Part shown: one piece after another, positions 27,224-35,616 of the stretch | Position numbering within the stretch: the first letter of the stretch is position 1 | Layout of the letters: each line of letters starts with the position of its first letter | Assembly: GCF_902859595.1 (NCBI RefSeq) | Contig: NZ_CADIJQ010000016.1 | Location: 1 to 64,000 of the forward strand | Length of the DNA: 64,000 bases | Source: Achromobacter kerstersii | GTDB lineage: Bacteria > Pseudomonadota > Gammaproteobacteria > Burkholderiales > Burkholderiaceae_B | Reading direction: 5' to 3' | Translations under genes and position numbers: made by a program | Notes under the pieces: generated by a model | The model's database searches: none | Told to the model about the DNA's origin: nothing | The model's input: the letters and a program-made list of their open reading frames with translations, nothing else

Positions 27224-27281
27224 AGTGTCGGACTGAAGTGTCGGACTGAAACCCCGGACTGAAACCCGGGGACTGAACTCC
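27221..27281 (+). repeat. 13-bp tandem repeat that repeats the stop codon in all three frames
   Basis: Units start at 27221, 27234, 27247 and 27260 (TGAAGTGTCGGAC twice, then TGAAACCCCGGAC and a 14-bp variant), with a partial fifth at 27274. Unit 1 starts with the aldolase TGA stop. Because 13 is not a multiple of 3, the repeated TGA falls successively in all three frames. Confidence 0.85.
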
Positions 27282-27348
27282 AAAGCGCCGGCCGACGTGG
27301 CGGCACGGCGCTCGCAAGCCCAAACGACAACCACGAACGGAGACAACA

Positions 27349-28308
27349 ATGAACACTGCCCGAGCCCTGCTCGCCGCCGCAGCGGCGGCCTGCGCCTGTA
27401 CCGTACCGCCCGCGATGGCGGCGGACTATCCCGACAAGCCCGTCAAAGTGATCGTGGCGTTCACCGCCGGCGGCACCACCGACACGCTAACGCGCAGCAT
27501 GTCCAATGCGCTGGCGAAGAAGCTCGATCAGCCCTTCGTCGTAGAAAACAAGCCCGGCGCGGGCGGCAACATCGGCACGGAATATGTGGTGCGCGCCGCG
27601 CCCGACGGGCACACCTTGATCGTGAATTCCGTCGGCCCCATTGCGGTTAACGCGTCGCTGGCCAAGCTGTCGTTCGACCCGCTGACCGATCTGGTGCCCA
27701 TGGTGCAAATCGCCACCGTACCAAACGTGCTGGTCGTGCCGCCGTCGTCCCCCGCGAAGGACATCAAGAGTTTTCTGGCGTACGTGAAAACGGCGAAGCA
27801 CCTGAACTACAGCTCGACCGGCGTGGGCACGTCGTCGCATCTGTCCAGCTACATGCTGATGGATGAGCTGGGCGTGCAAGCCACGCATGTGCCGTACAAA
27901 GGCGCCGACGCGGTCAACGACCTGCTGGCCGGGCGCATCGATTTCATGTTTGCGACCATCCCATCCGTGATCGGGCAAATTCGCGCGGGCAAGCTGCGCC
28001 CGCTGGCCGTCAGCACCCTGCAACGGTCGGCAACGCTGCCCGAGCTGCCCACCATCGCCGAGTCCGGCTATCCGGGCTTTGATGCGGGCTCGTGGTTTGG
28101 CTTCTTCGGCCCCAAAGGCACGCCGCCCGCCGTGGTGGACGTGATCAACCGCGAAGTGAATGCCGCCCTGCCCTCGCTGAAATCGCAGATGCTGCACGAA
28201 GGCGCGGAACCGGTTGGCGGCACGCCCGCGCAGTTCTCGACGTTCATTCGCAGCGAACACGACAAATGGGCCGCGCTGGTGCGCAAGTTCCAACCCAATC
28301 CCAACTGA
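27349..28308 (+). CDS. Bug-family (TctC) periplasmic solute receptor
   Basis: The 319-residue receptor has a signal peptide (ALLAAAAAACACTVPPAMA) and the family segments YPDKPVKVIVAFTAGGTTDTLTRS, VVENKPGAGGNIGTEYVVRAAPDG and GYPGFDAGSWFGFFGPKGTPP. GGAGACAAC precedes the start codon. It is an orphan with no tctAB nearby. It lies between the aldolase and the 2-hydroxyacid dehydrogenase genes in the same direction, so the ligand is probably a hydroxy- or keto-acid handled by those enzymes. Confidence 0.93.
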   Translation: MNTARALLAAAAAACACTVPPAMAADYPDKPVKVIVAFTAGGTTDTLTRSMSNALAKKLDQPFVVENKPGAGGNIGTEYVVRAAPDGHTLIVNSVGPIAVNASLAKLSFDPLTDLVPMVQIATVPNVLVVPPSSPAKDIKSFLAYVKTAKHLNYSSTGVGTSSHLSSYMLMDELGVQATHVPYKGADAVNDLLAGRIDFMFATIPSVIGQIRAGKLRPLAVSTLQRSATLPELPTIAESGYPGFDAGSWFGFFGPKGTPPAVVDVINREVNAALPSLKSQMLHEGAEPVGGTPAQFSTFIRSEHDKWAALVRKFQPNPN

Positions 28309-28333
28309 AGCCCGCCGCGGGCAGTTAACCCTA

Positions 28334-29323
28334 ATGACGCAACACGACGACATCCGCATCCTCTGCTCGCCCGCCGCCGCTGACACGCTGCGGCAGGCGC
28401 TGCCCCATGATGGCCGGCGCTATACCCTGCGCCATCCCGAGCCCGGACAAGCCTGCGATGCGCAAGTGGCCTTTGTGTCGCGCGACATCACGGGCGCATC
28501 CACCAAGTTCAGCATCACGCCCGACACGGCGCGCTACTACGAGGCGATGCGCCACGCGCCGGCGCTGCGCTGGGTGCATGTGCATTCGGCGGGCGCCGAC
28601 CGCGAGATCTATCAAAGCCTGCATGCGCGCGGCGTCACCATCACCACGTCCCAAGGCGCCACGGATGCCGTCGTGGCGCAAACCGCCATCGGCGGCGTGC
28701 TGGCGCTGGCGCGCCGGTTTCCGCTGCTGGCGGCTGACCAGCGTGACCGTGCCTGGCGTCCGCTGCTGGGCGCCCGCACGCCGCGCGACCTGTCTGGCCA
28801 GCATGCGGTGCTGGTCGGCTGGGGCGGCATCGGGCAGCGCATCGGCGCGCTGCTGATGGCGCTGGGGTTGACGCTGACCGTCGTCCGGCATTCGGCTACC
28901 GCTGTGCCACAAGCGCGCCGCACGGCGGCCTATGGCGACCTGCCGGGCCTGCTTCATGATGCCGACTGGCTGGTGCTGGCATGCCCGTTGACACCGGCCA
29001 CGCGCGAACTCGTCAGCCGCGACGCCCTGGCCGCCCTGCCCGCCCACGCCATGGTGGTCAACGTGGCGCGCGGCCATGTCATCGACGAGCCCGCGCTGAT
29101 CGATGCGCTTGCCCATGGCCGTCTGGGCGGCGCGTTTCTGGACGTGTTCCAGCAGGAACCGCTGCCACCGGACTCCCCGCTATGGGGGCTGGACAATGTC
29201 ATCGTCACGCCGCACAGCGCGGGCTTCTCGGACGGCAACGCGGCGCGAGTGCGCGAATTGTTCCTGAATAATCTGCGCCGCTGGGCGCAAGGTGAACCGC
29301 TGATCAATCCCCTGATCGGCTGA
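28334..29323 (+). CDS. D-isomer-specific 2-hydroxyacid dehydrogenase
   Basis: This NAD(P)-dependent enzyme reduces 2-keto-acids or oxidises D-2-hydroxyacids. The 329-residue protein carries the dinucleotide motif GWGGIGQRIGALL, the catalytic Arg/Glu/His regions (VNVARGHVIDEPALIDAL, GAFLDVFQQEPLP, NVIVTPHSAG), in family order. The start is the ATG at 28334, 25 bp after the Bug gene; the longer in-frame reading back to 28214 overlaps that gene and is not conserved. A terminator follows at 29355. Confidence 0.93.
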   Translation: MTQHDDIRILCSPAAADTLRQALPHDGRRYTLRHPEPGQACDAQVAFVSRDITGASTKFSITPDTARYYEAMRHAPALRWVHVHSAGADREIYQSLHARGVTITTSQGATDAVVAQTAIGGVLALARRFPLLAADQRDRAWRPLLGARTPRDLSGQHAVLVGWGGIGQRIGALLMALGLTLTVVRHSATAVPQARRTAAYGDLPGLLHDADWLVLACPLTPATRELVSRDALAALPAHAMVVNVARGHVIDEPALIDALAHGRLGGAFLDVFQQEPLPPDSPLWGLDNVIVTPHSAGFSDGNAARVRELFLNNLRRWAQGEPLINPLIG

Positions 29324-29354
29324 CATCGGCAAACTTCAGCTGACGCCGCTCGAA

Positions 29355-29389
29355 GCAAAAAAGCCCGGACCAACGTCCGGGCTTTTTGC
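29355..29389. terminator. Bidirectional terminator
   Basis: AAAAGCCCGGAC (29359-29370) pairs with GTCCGGGCTTTT (29375-29386) around CAAC, with further A/T pairs outside. It separates the convergent dehydrogenase and MFS genes. Confidence 0.93.
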
Positions 29390-29406
29390 TGTTTGCGTCG
29401 CGGCGA

Positions 29407-30729
29407 TCAGCGTTGCAACGGCGCCTTGGCCGTTTCCTTCGCCGCCAGCAGCGCCACCGCCGTCACGGCCAACGCAGCCGCCACGTACAGCGAAATAGCC
29501 AGCGTTGAATTCCACGACTTGTACAGGCTGGCGATGATCAGCGGCGCAAACCCGCCGCCCACAATGCCCGCCAGCGTGTACGCCAACGACGACCCGGCGT
29601 AGCGCACCCGGCCCGGGAACTGTTCGGTGATGAATGCGGCTTGCGGGCCGTACATCAGAGCGTGAATCAACAGGCCCACCACCACCGCCGCGCAAATGGC
29701 GATGGGGTGCGCCGTGTCCATCAGCACAAAGAACACGAACGCCCAGATCATGCCCAGCACCGCGCCCAACAGATACACCGGACGGCGGCCGATCTTGTCG
29801 GACAGCGCGCCGCACAGCGGCACCGCGATGGCGTTGAGCGCCGCGCCCAGCATCGTCGCCGTCAGCGCCATGGGCCGCGACAAGTGCAGCACCGTCGTCA
29901 CGTAGGTCAACGTGAAAACGACCACCAGCGCATACAAGACGTCGGAGCCAATGCGCGAACCGCCCGCGATCAGCAACTGGCGCCAGTGCTGGCCCAGCAC
30001 TTCCTTGATGGGCGTGCTGGCGGTTTCCCGCTTTTCTTCCATCTCCCGAAACACCGGCGTTTCTTCGACGCCGCGGCGCAGCCACAAGCCGAACATCACC
30101 AGCGCCACGCTGGAGACGAACGGCACGCGCCAGCCCCACGACTGAAAATCTTCCGCGCTGAGAAATGCGGTGACGATGGCGATGAAGCCCGTGCCGATCA
30201 GCGTGCCGCACGACGGCCCAACCTGCGTGAACGAGGCGTTGCGGCCACGTTGGTGCGGCTTGCCATGTTCCATCGACAACAGCACCGCGCCCGCCCATTC
30301 GCCGCCCAAGGCCACGCCCTGCACGAAGCGCAACGCCACCAGCGCCACTGGCGCCCAGACGCCCCACGAGGCATAGGTGGGCAGCAGCCCCATCAGCCCG
30401 GTCGAAATGCCCATGATGACCAGGGTGGCAACCAGCACGAACTTGCGGCCCAGGCGGTCGCCCAGATGGCCGAAGACGAAGCCGCCCAGCGGCCGCGACA
30501 CATAGCCCACCGCGTACGTCGAGAAGGCCAGGATGGTGCCCGTCAGCGGATCGAACGACGGGAAGAAGATCGAGTTGAAGACCAGCGCCGCCATCAGGTT
30601 GTAGATGGTGAAGTCGTACCACTCCAGTGTGGTGCCGACCGAGCTGGCCATTGCCAGCCGGCGCATCTTGTTGGGCGCACCGGCGGTGTCGGCCGCGGCC
30701 GACGCCGCGGGCAAGGTGTGTTCAGCCAT
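29407..30729 (-). CDS. MFS transporter, metabolite:H+ symporter (MHS) type
   Basis: The 440-residue protein has 12 predicted membrane segments. It opens with SSVGTTLEWYDFTIYNLMAAL and has the motif GHLGDRLGRKFVLV after TM2, both typical of the MHS group (ShiA, ProP, KgtP relatives). The group imports organic acids or osmolytes with protons. RFVQGVALGGEWAGAVLL is the third landmark. It lies 28 bp downstream of the barrel protein gene and faces the Bug/aldolase/dehydrogenase genes, so uptake of a related acid is plausible. Confidence 0.93.
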   Translation of the reverse strand: MAEHTLPAASAAADTAGAPNKMRRLAMASSVGTTLEWYDFTIYNLMAALVFNSIFFPSFDPLTGTILAFSTYAVGYVSRPLGGFVFGHLGDRLGRKFVLVATLVIMGISTGLMGLLPTYASWGVWAPVALVALRFVQGVALGGEWAGAVLLSMEHGKPHQRGRNASFTQVGPSCGTLIGTGFIAIVTAFLSAEDFQSWGWRVPFVSSVALVMFGLWLRRGVEETPVFREMEEKRETASTPIKEVLGQHWRQLLIAGGSRIGSDVLYALVVVFTLTYVTTVLHLSRPMALTATMLGAALNAIAVPLCGALSDKIGRRPVYLLGAVLGMIWAFVFFVLMDTAHPIAICAAVVVGLLIHALMYGPQAAFITEQFPGRVRYAGSSLAYTLAGIVGGGFAPLIIASLYKSWNSTLAISLYVAAALAVTAVALLAAKETAKAPLQR

Positions 30730-30757
30730 GAGGTTCCCCTTGTTTTGTGATTCAGTG

Positions 30758-31429
30758 TTAGCGCAGATCGGACGCGTTCAGCTTCCAGCCCAGCTCAAGC
30801 AGCCAGGCTTGGGACGCGTCGGTCTTGAAGGCGGCGGCGGCCTGGTCACGCAAGGCCAATGCGCCCGCTTCGGTGCTGGCTTCCACGATGAAGATCGGCG
30901 CCAGCTGGCGCTGCTCGGTGGATTCACGCGGCAGCGGCGTGCTGAGCACCGGGTCAGGCACCAGCAGGTACGACTGCACGAAGCCATCCGCGCCTGACAA
31001 CATCAGGCCCAGCTCGCGCGCCTGCACGATCAAGGCTTCGGCGGTATCCTTCATCGGCAAGGGCAGCACCACCAGTTGGCTGCCGCTGCCCGCGCCGATG
31101 ACGGCTTCGACCGCGCACACGCGGCGCATCGGGTCGCGCATGCGGTCCAGGTTGGCCACCGACCACGGCGTCTGGCGTTCGAACGCGGCGCGGTAGTCGG
31201 CGGTGGTGAAGGCGCCCAGCGATTCGGTGCGGTACAGGCCCAGGTACTTGCGCCCGCCGTGGCGCGACACATAGCGTGCGCCAGACAGAAAGCCGGGAAT
31301 GCGCACGCGTTCTTCCACGTGTTCGCGGTCGTACCAGCGGTTGAAATCGGGTTCGTCGGCGGCGGCCACGTCAGAAGCGACGAACAGCAGGCCATTGGGA
31401 AGCGAGGCAGAGGCGGCGGAATAGCTCAT
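30758..31429 (-). CDS. Two-lobed dimeric alpha/beta-barrel-like protein of unknown function
   Basis: The 223-residue soluble protein starts MSYSAASASLPNGLLFVASDV (ATG at 31429; no clear Shine-Dalgarno). The segment FNRWYDREHVEERVRIPGF matches the pattern of EthD/DUF4286-like dimeric alpha+beta barrel proteins, and the second half repeats a similar strand-helix arrangement with less conservation. Such proteins bind or convert small organic molecules. It lies between a LysR gene and an MHS transporter in one leftward group. I cannot name its substrate. Confidence 0.75.
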   Translation of the reverse strand: MSYSAASASLPNGLLFVASDVAAADEPDFNRWYDREHVEERVRIPGFLSGARYVSRHGGRKYLGLYRTESLGAFTTADYRAAFERQTPWSVANLDRMRDPMRRVCAVEAVIGAGSGSQLVVLPLPMKDTAEALIVQARELGLMLSGADGFVQSYLLVPDPVLSTPLPRESTEQRQLAPIFIVEASTEAGALALRDQAAAAFKTDASQAWLLELGWKLNASDLR

Positions 31430-31554
31430 AAGCGGAAGACCAGGGTTCCAACAATTTCGGAAGGCCCAATCTTCGTCCGCCAGGCGGGGCGGCGACAAAC
31501 GAGTAATTCTTCCTCACGGCAACAGAATTACTGAGCGCCACCCTAGGGATAACA

Positions 31555-32466
31555 CTATTGCGCAGACCCGAAACGCGGCGCCACCACCGATGTCGTGAAC
31601 TGGTCAGACGCGCGGCTGGCCAGCTCCGCCACCAGCCGGATGGCGTCCGACCCGGCGCTTTCCAGATAGCTCACCACCAGCAGTTGCGGCGGCACGGGCA
31701 CGTCACTGCGGATGACCTGCACTTCGCCGCGCGCCACGTATTCATACATGGGCGGCAGCGGCACCAGTGCCCGGCCAAAGCCGCTTTTCACCAGCCGCGC
31801 CAACGCCGACATCGAGCTCACGCAGTGCACCTTGCCTTGCGGCATGCCCGCTTCGCGATACAGCGCCTTCAAGGCCTCATGCGGTTGCGAACCCGGGCTC
31901 ATCGTCAACACCGGCTCGCTCAGCAGTTGCTGCACGGTCAGCGATGGCTCGTCGCCCGCCGGCCCCACCCAGCCCATTTCCATCGGCAGGCAGGCGGTGC
32001 TGATGATGCCCGTGTCGCTGAGCAAATCGGTTTGCAGGGCGATGTCCAGCGTGCCTTCGCGCAAACCGCGATGCAGTGCGCGCGTGGTTTCGGATGTCAG
32101 CTGCACCTCGATGCCGGGATAGGTGGACTTCAGGTTCGTCAGGAAACCGATCAGCCACGTGTGCACCACGGTTTCGATCGCGCCAATGCGGACCAGGCCG
32201 AACACTTCGTCGCCGCGCTTGCCCAGCGACAGGATCTGCTGGCGGATTTCCAGCAGCCGTTCGCCGTAGTCCAGCAGCCGCGTGCCCACGGCTGTCAGGC
32301 GCAATTCCTTGGCGTCGCGCTCGAACAGCCGCGCGCCGATATCTTCTTCCAGCGAGGCAATGCGATTGGCCACGGCGGCCTGGGTGATGTGGAGACGGTC
32401 GCTGGCGGCCCGGAAACTGCCCAGGCGCGCCGACCAGAGAAAGGCTTCGACGAAACGCGTATTCAT
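31555..32466 (-). CDS. LysR-family transcriptional regulator
   Basis: The 303-residue protein starts MNTRFVEAFLWSARLGSFRAASDRLHITQAAVANRIASLEEDIGARLF, a standard LysR HTH; the ATG at 32466 is chosen because 20 upstream in-frame codons are unconserved. The effector domain follows (VRIGAIETVVHTWLIGFLTNL). It heads the leftward group with the barrel protein and MHS transporter. It is divergent from the ABC importer operon, 363 bp away, but the promoter elements seen there belong to sigma-54 and GntR-type control. Confidence 0.91.
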   Translation of the reverse strand: MNTRFVEAFLWSARLGSFRAASDRLHITQAAVANRIASLEEDIGARLFERDAKELRLTAVGTRLLDYGERLLEIRQQILSLGKRGDEVFGLVRIGAIETVVHTWLIGFLTNLKSTYPGIEVQLTSETTRALHRGLREGTLDIALQTDLLSDTGIISTACLPMEMGWVGPAGDEPSLTVQQLLSEPVLTMSPGSQPHEALKALYREAGMPQGKVHCVSSMSALARLVKSGFGRALVPLPPMYEYVARGEVQVIRSDVPVPPQLLVVSYLESAGSDAIRLVAELASRASDQFTTSVVAPRFGSAQ

Positions 32467-32648
32467 GATCCATGGCGCCGCGTGACGGCGCTCAACTCTT
32501 TTGCAAGCTCCGCGACGGCGGGCCACGGCATGGCGACCATGCTACCGCCTTCCAGGCCGCTGCGCCGTGGCTGCTCCGGCCTGGAAGGCGCTAGCGGTTG
32601 CTTCTGGCGGACTGCCGCCGCGTTATGTCCCCTTCTATGGTGCGGCAT

Positions 32649-32663
32649 GCACCAATGTGGCGC
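32649..32663. promoter_or_regulatory. Candidate NtrC site, distal, of the ABC-importer operon
   Basis: GCACCAATGTGGCGC matches GCACC-N5-GGTGC, the core of the enterobacterial NtrC consensus, with one mismatch. It overlaps a perfect inverted repeat TGGTGC-N5-GCACCA (32638-32654). Its centre is about 99 bp upstream of the transcription start predicted from the sigma-54 element. Confidence 0.5.
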
Positions 32664-32670
32664 GCGCAAG

Positions 32671-32685
32671 GCACCAGCCCGATGC
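32671..32685. promoter_or_regulatory. Candidate NtrC site, proximal, of the ABC-importer operon
   Basis: GCACCAGCCCGATGC matches GCACC-N5-GGTGC with one mismatch. Its centre is 22 bp (two helical turns) from the distal site and about 77 bp upstream of the predicted start of transcription. Confidence 0.5.
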
Positions 32686-32728
32686 CCCGCGCCCCCGCGC
32701 CCCAGGGCGGAGCCGGCTTGCGCAAACC

Positions 32729-32744
32729 TGGCACGCGTTTTGCT
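32729..32744 (+). promoter_or_regulatory. Sigma-54 promoter of the ABC importer / amidase operon
   Basis: TGGCACGCGTTTTGCT matches the sigma-54 consensus TGGCACG-N4-TTGCW at every fixed position, with the invariant GG (32730-32731) and GC (32742-32743) exactly 10 nt apart. Transcription should begin near 32755, 75 bp before the start codon at 32830. Confidence 0.82.
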
Positions 32745-32762
32745 TGATGACTGGTATGCAAG

Positions 32763-32774
32763 CTTGTCTACAAG
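32763..32774. promoter_or_regulatory. Candidate FadR-type GntR operator
   Basis: CTTGTCTACAAG fits the FadR-subfamily GntR operator pattern TNGTM-KACNA (TTGTC-TACAA). It lies about 8-19 nt downstream of the predicted sigma-54 transcription start, a typical repressor position. The GntR gene with an FCD domain is the last gene of the same operon (37239-37946). Confidence 0.6.
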
Positions 32775-32829
32775 ACAGGCAACCGATCACTGCAACCCAG
32801 AACTCACCCCGCGCCCTTCAGGAGCCCTC

Positions 32830-33837
32830 ATGATCAACCGCAATGCGTCCTTCGCTTTCAACGCCACCCGCCGCCGCCTGATTCAAGGGGCCGCAATGGG
32901 CGCCGCGACGCTGGCCGCTCCCGCGCTGGTGCGTGCGCAATCGGGCCCGGTGATCCGCATCGGCTTCTGGCCGGTTGCCGCCGGCCTGCCGTTCTACGCC
33001 GCGGTTGAGAAAGGCTATTTCAAGGAAGCGGGCCTGAACGTCGAACCGCTGAAGTTCGCCGGCGCGCAGCAGGTCATGGAAGCCATGCTGGCGGGCCGCG
33101 CAGACGGCAGCGCCAACGGCACGGGCTCGGCCAACCTGGCCATTGGCGAAATCGCGTCGCCCGGCTTGTTCAAGATTTTTGCGTCCAACCCCAGCAACGC
33201 CAAGAACGTGCTGGATGAGTTCATCGTCGCGAAAGACAGTCCCATCAAATCCATAGCAGACCTCAAGGGGAAAAAGGTCGGATCTGGACCCGGCATCCAG
33301 AACGCCACGCTGGCCAAAGCAGTACTGGAGCGCGCCGGCGCAACCGGGGCAACCGTGGTCGAGTTGGCAATCAGCCAGCACGTCGCCGCGGTTGCCGCCG
33401 GCCAGTTGGATGCGTGCTACACGCTGGAGCCCACGGGCACGGTGGGCCGCTTGAACGGCACCACGCGCGTGCTGGAAACGGGCGTCATCGCCAAGTATGT
33501 ATTGGGCGATCCGATGGCGCCGTGGTTCGGCGGGTCGGCCTCGCTGACCACCGCCTTCCTGAAGAAGCACCCCGAGGAAAGCAAGAAATTCATCGCCGCC
33601 TACGCGCGCGGCATCGAACTGATCCGCACCAAGCCGGCCGAGGCGCGCCCCTTCATGAAGGGCTACACCGCCATCGAAGGCCCCATGACCGAAGAAGTGC
33701 CGCTGGCCGCCTACACGCTCTACAACGAGTTCACGGCAAGCGACATCCAGTACTTCCAGAAATTCTTCGACCTGTTCACCGACAAGGGCATCTTCGCGCA
33801 AAAGGTCGACGTGTCGAGCATGCTTTATAAGGGCTGA
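32830..33837 (+). CDS. ABC transporter substrate-binding protein (NitT/TauT, SsuA/NMT1-like)
   Basis: The 335-residue protein begins with a Tat-like export signal (NATRRRLIQGAAMGAATLAAPALVRAQ). The mature part follows the SsuA/TauA/NMT1 fold: IRIGFWPVAAGLPFYAAVEKGYFKEAGLNVE, a glycine-rich ligand loop (AGRADGSANGTGSANLAIGE) and SIADLKGKKVGSGPG. These receptors bind nitrate, taurine, sulfonates, pyrimidine precursors or similar small solutes. It is the first gene after a sigma-54 promoter and is followed 3 bp later by the permease gene. The neighbouring amidase suggests a nitrogenous ligand. Confidence 0.93.
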   Translation: MINRNASFAFNATRRRLIQGAAMGAATLAAPALVRAQSGPVIRIGFWPVAAGLPFYAAVEKGYFKEAGLNVEPLKFAGAQQVMEAMLAGRADGSANGTGSANLAIGEIASPGLFKIFASNPSNAKNVLDEFIVAKDSPIKSIADLKGKKVGSGPGIQNATLAKAVLERAGATGATVVELAISQHVAAVAAGQLDACYTLEPTGTVGRLNGTTRVLETGVIAKYVLGDPMAPWFGGSASLTTAFLKKHPEESKKFIAAYARGIELIRTKPAEARPFMKGYTAIEGPMTEEVPLAAYTLYNEFTASDIQYFQKFFDLFTDKGIFAQKVDVSSMLYKG

Positions 33838-33840
33838 CCC

Positions 33841-34737
33841 ATGCCAGCAACGACCGCAACTTCCGCAGCGGCAGCGGCAACGGGAAGCACCGTGGCCGTG
33901 GCCGTCGCACCAACGAAGGCATCGAGCGCCATGACATCCCCCTCCGCCACGAGCGCTGCGCCCGCCAAGCAGCCGCCTCGCAAATTCAACGGGACGCGGT
34001 TTCTGCCGCTGATCGGCCCCCTGGCGCTGTTCATCGTGTGGGACCTGGTGGTGCGCCTGCAACTCGTCAGCCCCGTGCTGCTGCCCACGCCCAGCGCCAC
34101 CATCGTCGCGCTGGTCAAGGGCCTGGCGGGCGGCCCGCTGCTGTGGGACTTCCTGGCGTCCTTGAACCGCACGTTGCAGGCGTTTGTGATTGCCGGCGTG
34201 ATTGGCGTGCCGCTGGGCGTGCTGTTGGGCAGCAATGAAAAGGCGTATCGCAGCGTGGAGTTCCTGGTGGACTTTTTCCGCTCGACACCGTCGTCTGCGC
34301 TGATCCCGTTGTTCCTGATGATCTTCGGCGTGACCGACATGAACAAGATCGCCATCGCCGCGTTTGCGGCCGTGCTGGTGATTCTGTTCAACAGCGCCTA
34401 TGGCGTCATCAATGCGCGCAAGCAGCGCGTGATGGCGGCGCGGGTGATGGGCGCCTCGCGTTGGCAGATCTTCAAAGACGTGCTGATCTGGGAAAGCCTG
34501 CAACCCACGTTCGTGGGCCTGCGCAGCGGGGTGTCGATGGCGCTGGTGATCGTGATCGTGGCCGAGATGTTCATCGGGTCCGACAGCGGCCTGGGCAATC
34601 GCATCATCAATGCCCAGCAGGTGTTGAACGTGCGCGAGATGTACGCGGCCATCTTGGCTGCGGGCGCCTTGGGCTATGTGCTGAACATCCTTTTTCTTGT
34701 GCTGGAAAAGCGCGTGGTCCATTGGAGCGGCCGATAA
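33841..34737 (+). CDS. ABC transporter permease (NitT/TauT type)
   Basis: This 298-residue integral membrane protein has an unusual Ala/Thr/Pro-rich N-terminal extension of about 45 residues, then about six membrane segments. The EAA loop that contacts the ATPase is seen as AARVMGASRWQIFKDVLIWESLQP. It belongs to the BPD_transp_1 family. It starts 3 bp after the receptor gene and ends immediately before the ATPase start codon, so the three are one operon. Confidence 0.93.
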   Translation: MPATTATSAAAAATGSTVAVAVAPTKASSAMTSPSATSAAPAKQPPRKFNGTRFLPLIGPLALFIVWDLVVRLQLVSPVLLPTPSATIVALVKGLAGGPLLWDFLASLNRTLQAFVIAGVIGVPLGVLLGSNEKAYRSVEFLVDFFRSTPSSALIPLFLMIFGVTDMNKIAIAAFAAVLVILFNSAYGVINARKQRVMAARVMGASRWQIFKDVLIWESLQPTFVGLRSGVSMALVIVIVAEMFIGSDSGLGNRIINAQQVLNVREMYAAILAAGALGYVLNILFLVLEKRVVHWSGR

Positions 34738-35559
34738 ATGTCCACCGTCATCAACCCCATCATCGCCCCCGGCCCTGCCGCCGCGCCCTTTGCGCCCGGC
34801 CCGCTGGGCACGCACATCACCATCCGCGGCCTGACCAAGTATTTCGCGGGCTGGCCGCTGTATGAAGACTTCAACCTGGACATCCCCAAGGGCAAGATCG
34901 TCTCGGTGTTCGGCCCCAACGGCTGCGGAAAATCCACGCTGATCAACATGATCGCGGGGCTGATTCCCATCGACGCAGGCGAGATCCTGTTCGACGGCAA
35001 GTCGCTGGCGCAGACGAAGATCGGCTACGTGTTCCAGAACTATCGCGAGGCCATGTTCCCGTGGCTGCGCACCATCGACAACATCGCGTACCCGCTGCGT
35101 CTGGAAGGCCGCAGCAAGGCCGAAGTGGATGCGCGCGTGGAAGAGCTGGTGGCGTCGTTTGACGTCAAGTTCGACCTGAAGCGGTATCCCTATGAATTGT
35201 CGGGCGGGCAGCAGCAGACGGCGTCCATCATGCGGGCGCTGGCCCCCGGCCCCGAAGTGCTGTTCCTGGACGAGCCGTTCTCGGCGCTGGACTTCGAGAT
35301 GACGCTGTTCATCCGCGAAAAACTGCAAGAAGTGTTCTTGCAGACGGGCACGACCATGCTGCTGGTGTCGCACGACCTGGAAGAGGCCGTGTACCTGGCG
35401 GACCAGGTGCTGCTCTTGACCAAGCGGCCCACGCGCGTGGCCGAGATTCTGGACTACACCGACGCCCGCCCCCGCACCGTGGAAACCTTGTCGGAACCCA
35501 GCTTCATCCAGATGAAGAAACTGAGCCTGGAGATCTTCCAGCGCGAAGTGCGCAAGTGA
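34738..35559 (+). CDS. ABC transporter ATP-binding protein (NitT/TauT type)
   Basis: This 273-residue ATPase powers the importer. Walker A is GPNGCGKST (about residues 59-67), the signature is LSGGQQQT, and Walker B is VLFLDEPFSALD (about 172-183), followed by the switch His in LLVSHDLEEAVYLAD. An N-terminal extension of about 20 residues rich in Pro/Ala precedes the fold. The ATG follows the permease stop codon directly. Confidence 0.95.
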   Translation: MSTVINPIIAPGPAAAPFAPGPLGTHITIRGLTKYFAGWPLYEDFNLDIPKGKIVSVFGPNGCGKSTLINMIAGLIPIDAGEILFDGKSLAQTKIGYVFQNYREAMFPWLRTIDNIAYPLRLEGRSKAEVDARVEELVASFDVKFDLKRYPYELSGGQQQTASIMRALAPGPEVLFLDEPFSALDFEMTLFIREKLQEVFLQTGTTMLLVSHDLEEAVYLADQVLLLTKRPTRVAEILDYTDARPRTVETLSEPSFIQMKKLSLEIFQREVRK

Positions 35560-35616
35560 TTTTGAGTACGCTTTAACCCCCAGCAGCAACCATCCAGTCT
35601 ATCGGGAGCATCCGCC

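Noticed and set aside
32649-32685. A second sigma-54 promoter for the leftward LysR gene at 32466
   Set aside because: No TGGCAC-N5-TTGC pattern is found on the minus strand between 32467 and 32640.
31558-33837. A 759-codon plus-strand frame that would start opposite the LysR gene
   Set aside because: Only the last 335 codons (from 32830) have protein-family features; the upstream part is antisense to LysR and crosses the sigma-54/NtrC regulatory region.
32818-35589. A 923-codon open frame on the minus strand
   Set aside because: It is an antisense frame to the ABC importer genes with the same biased composition and no recognisable domain.
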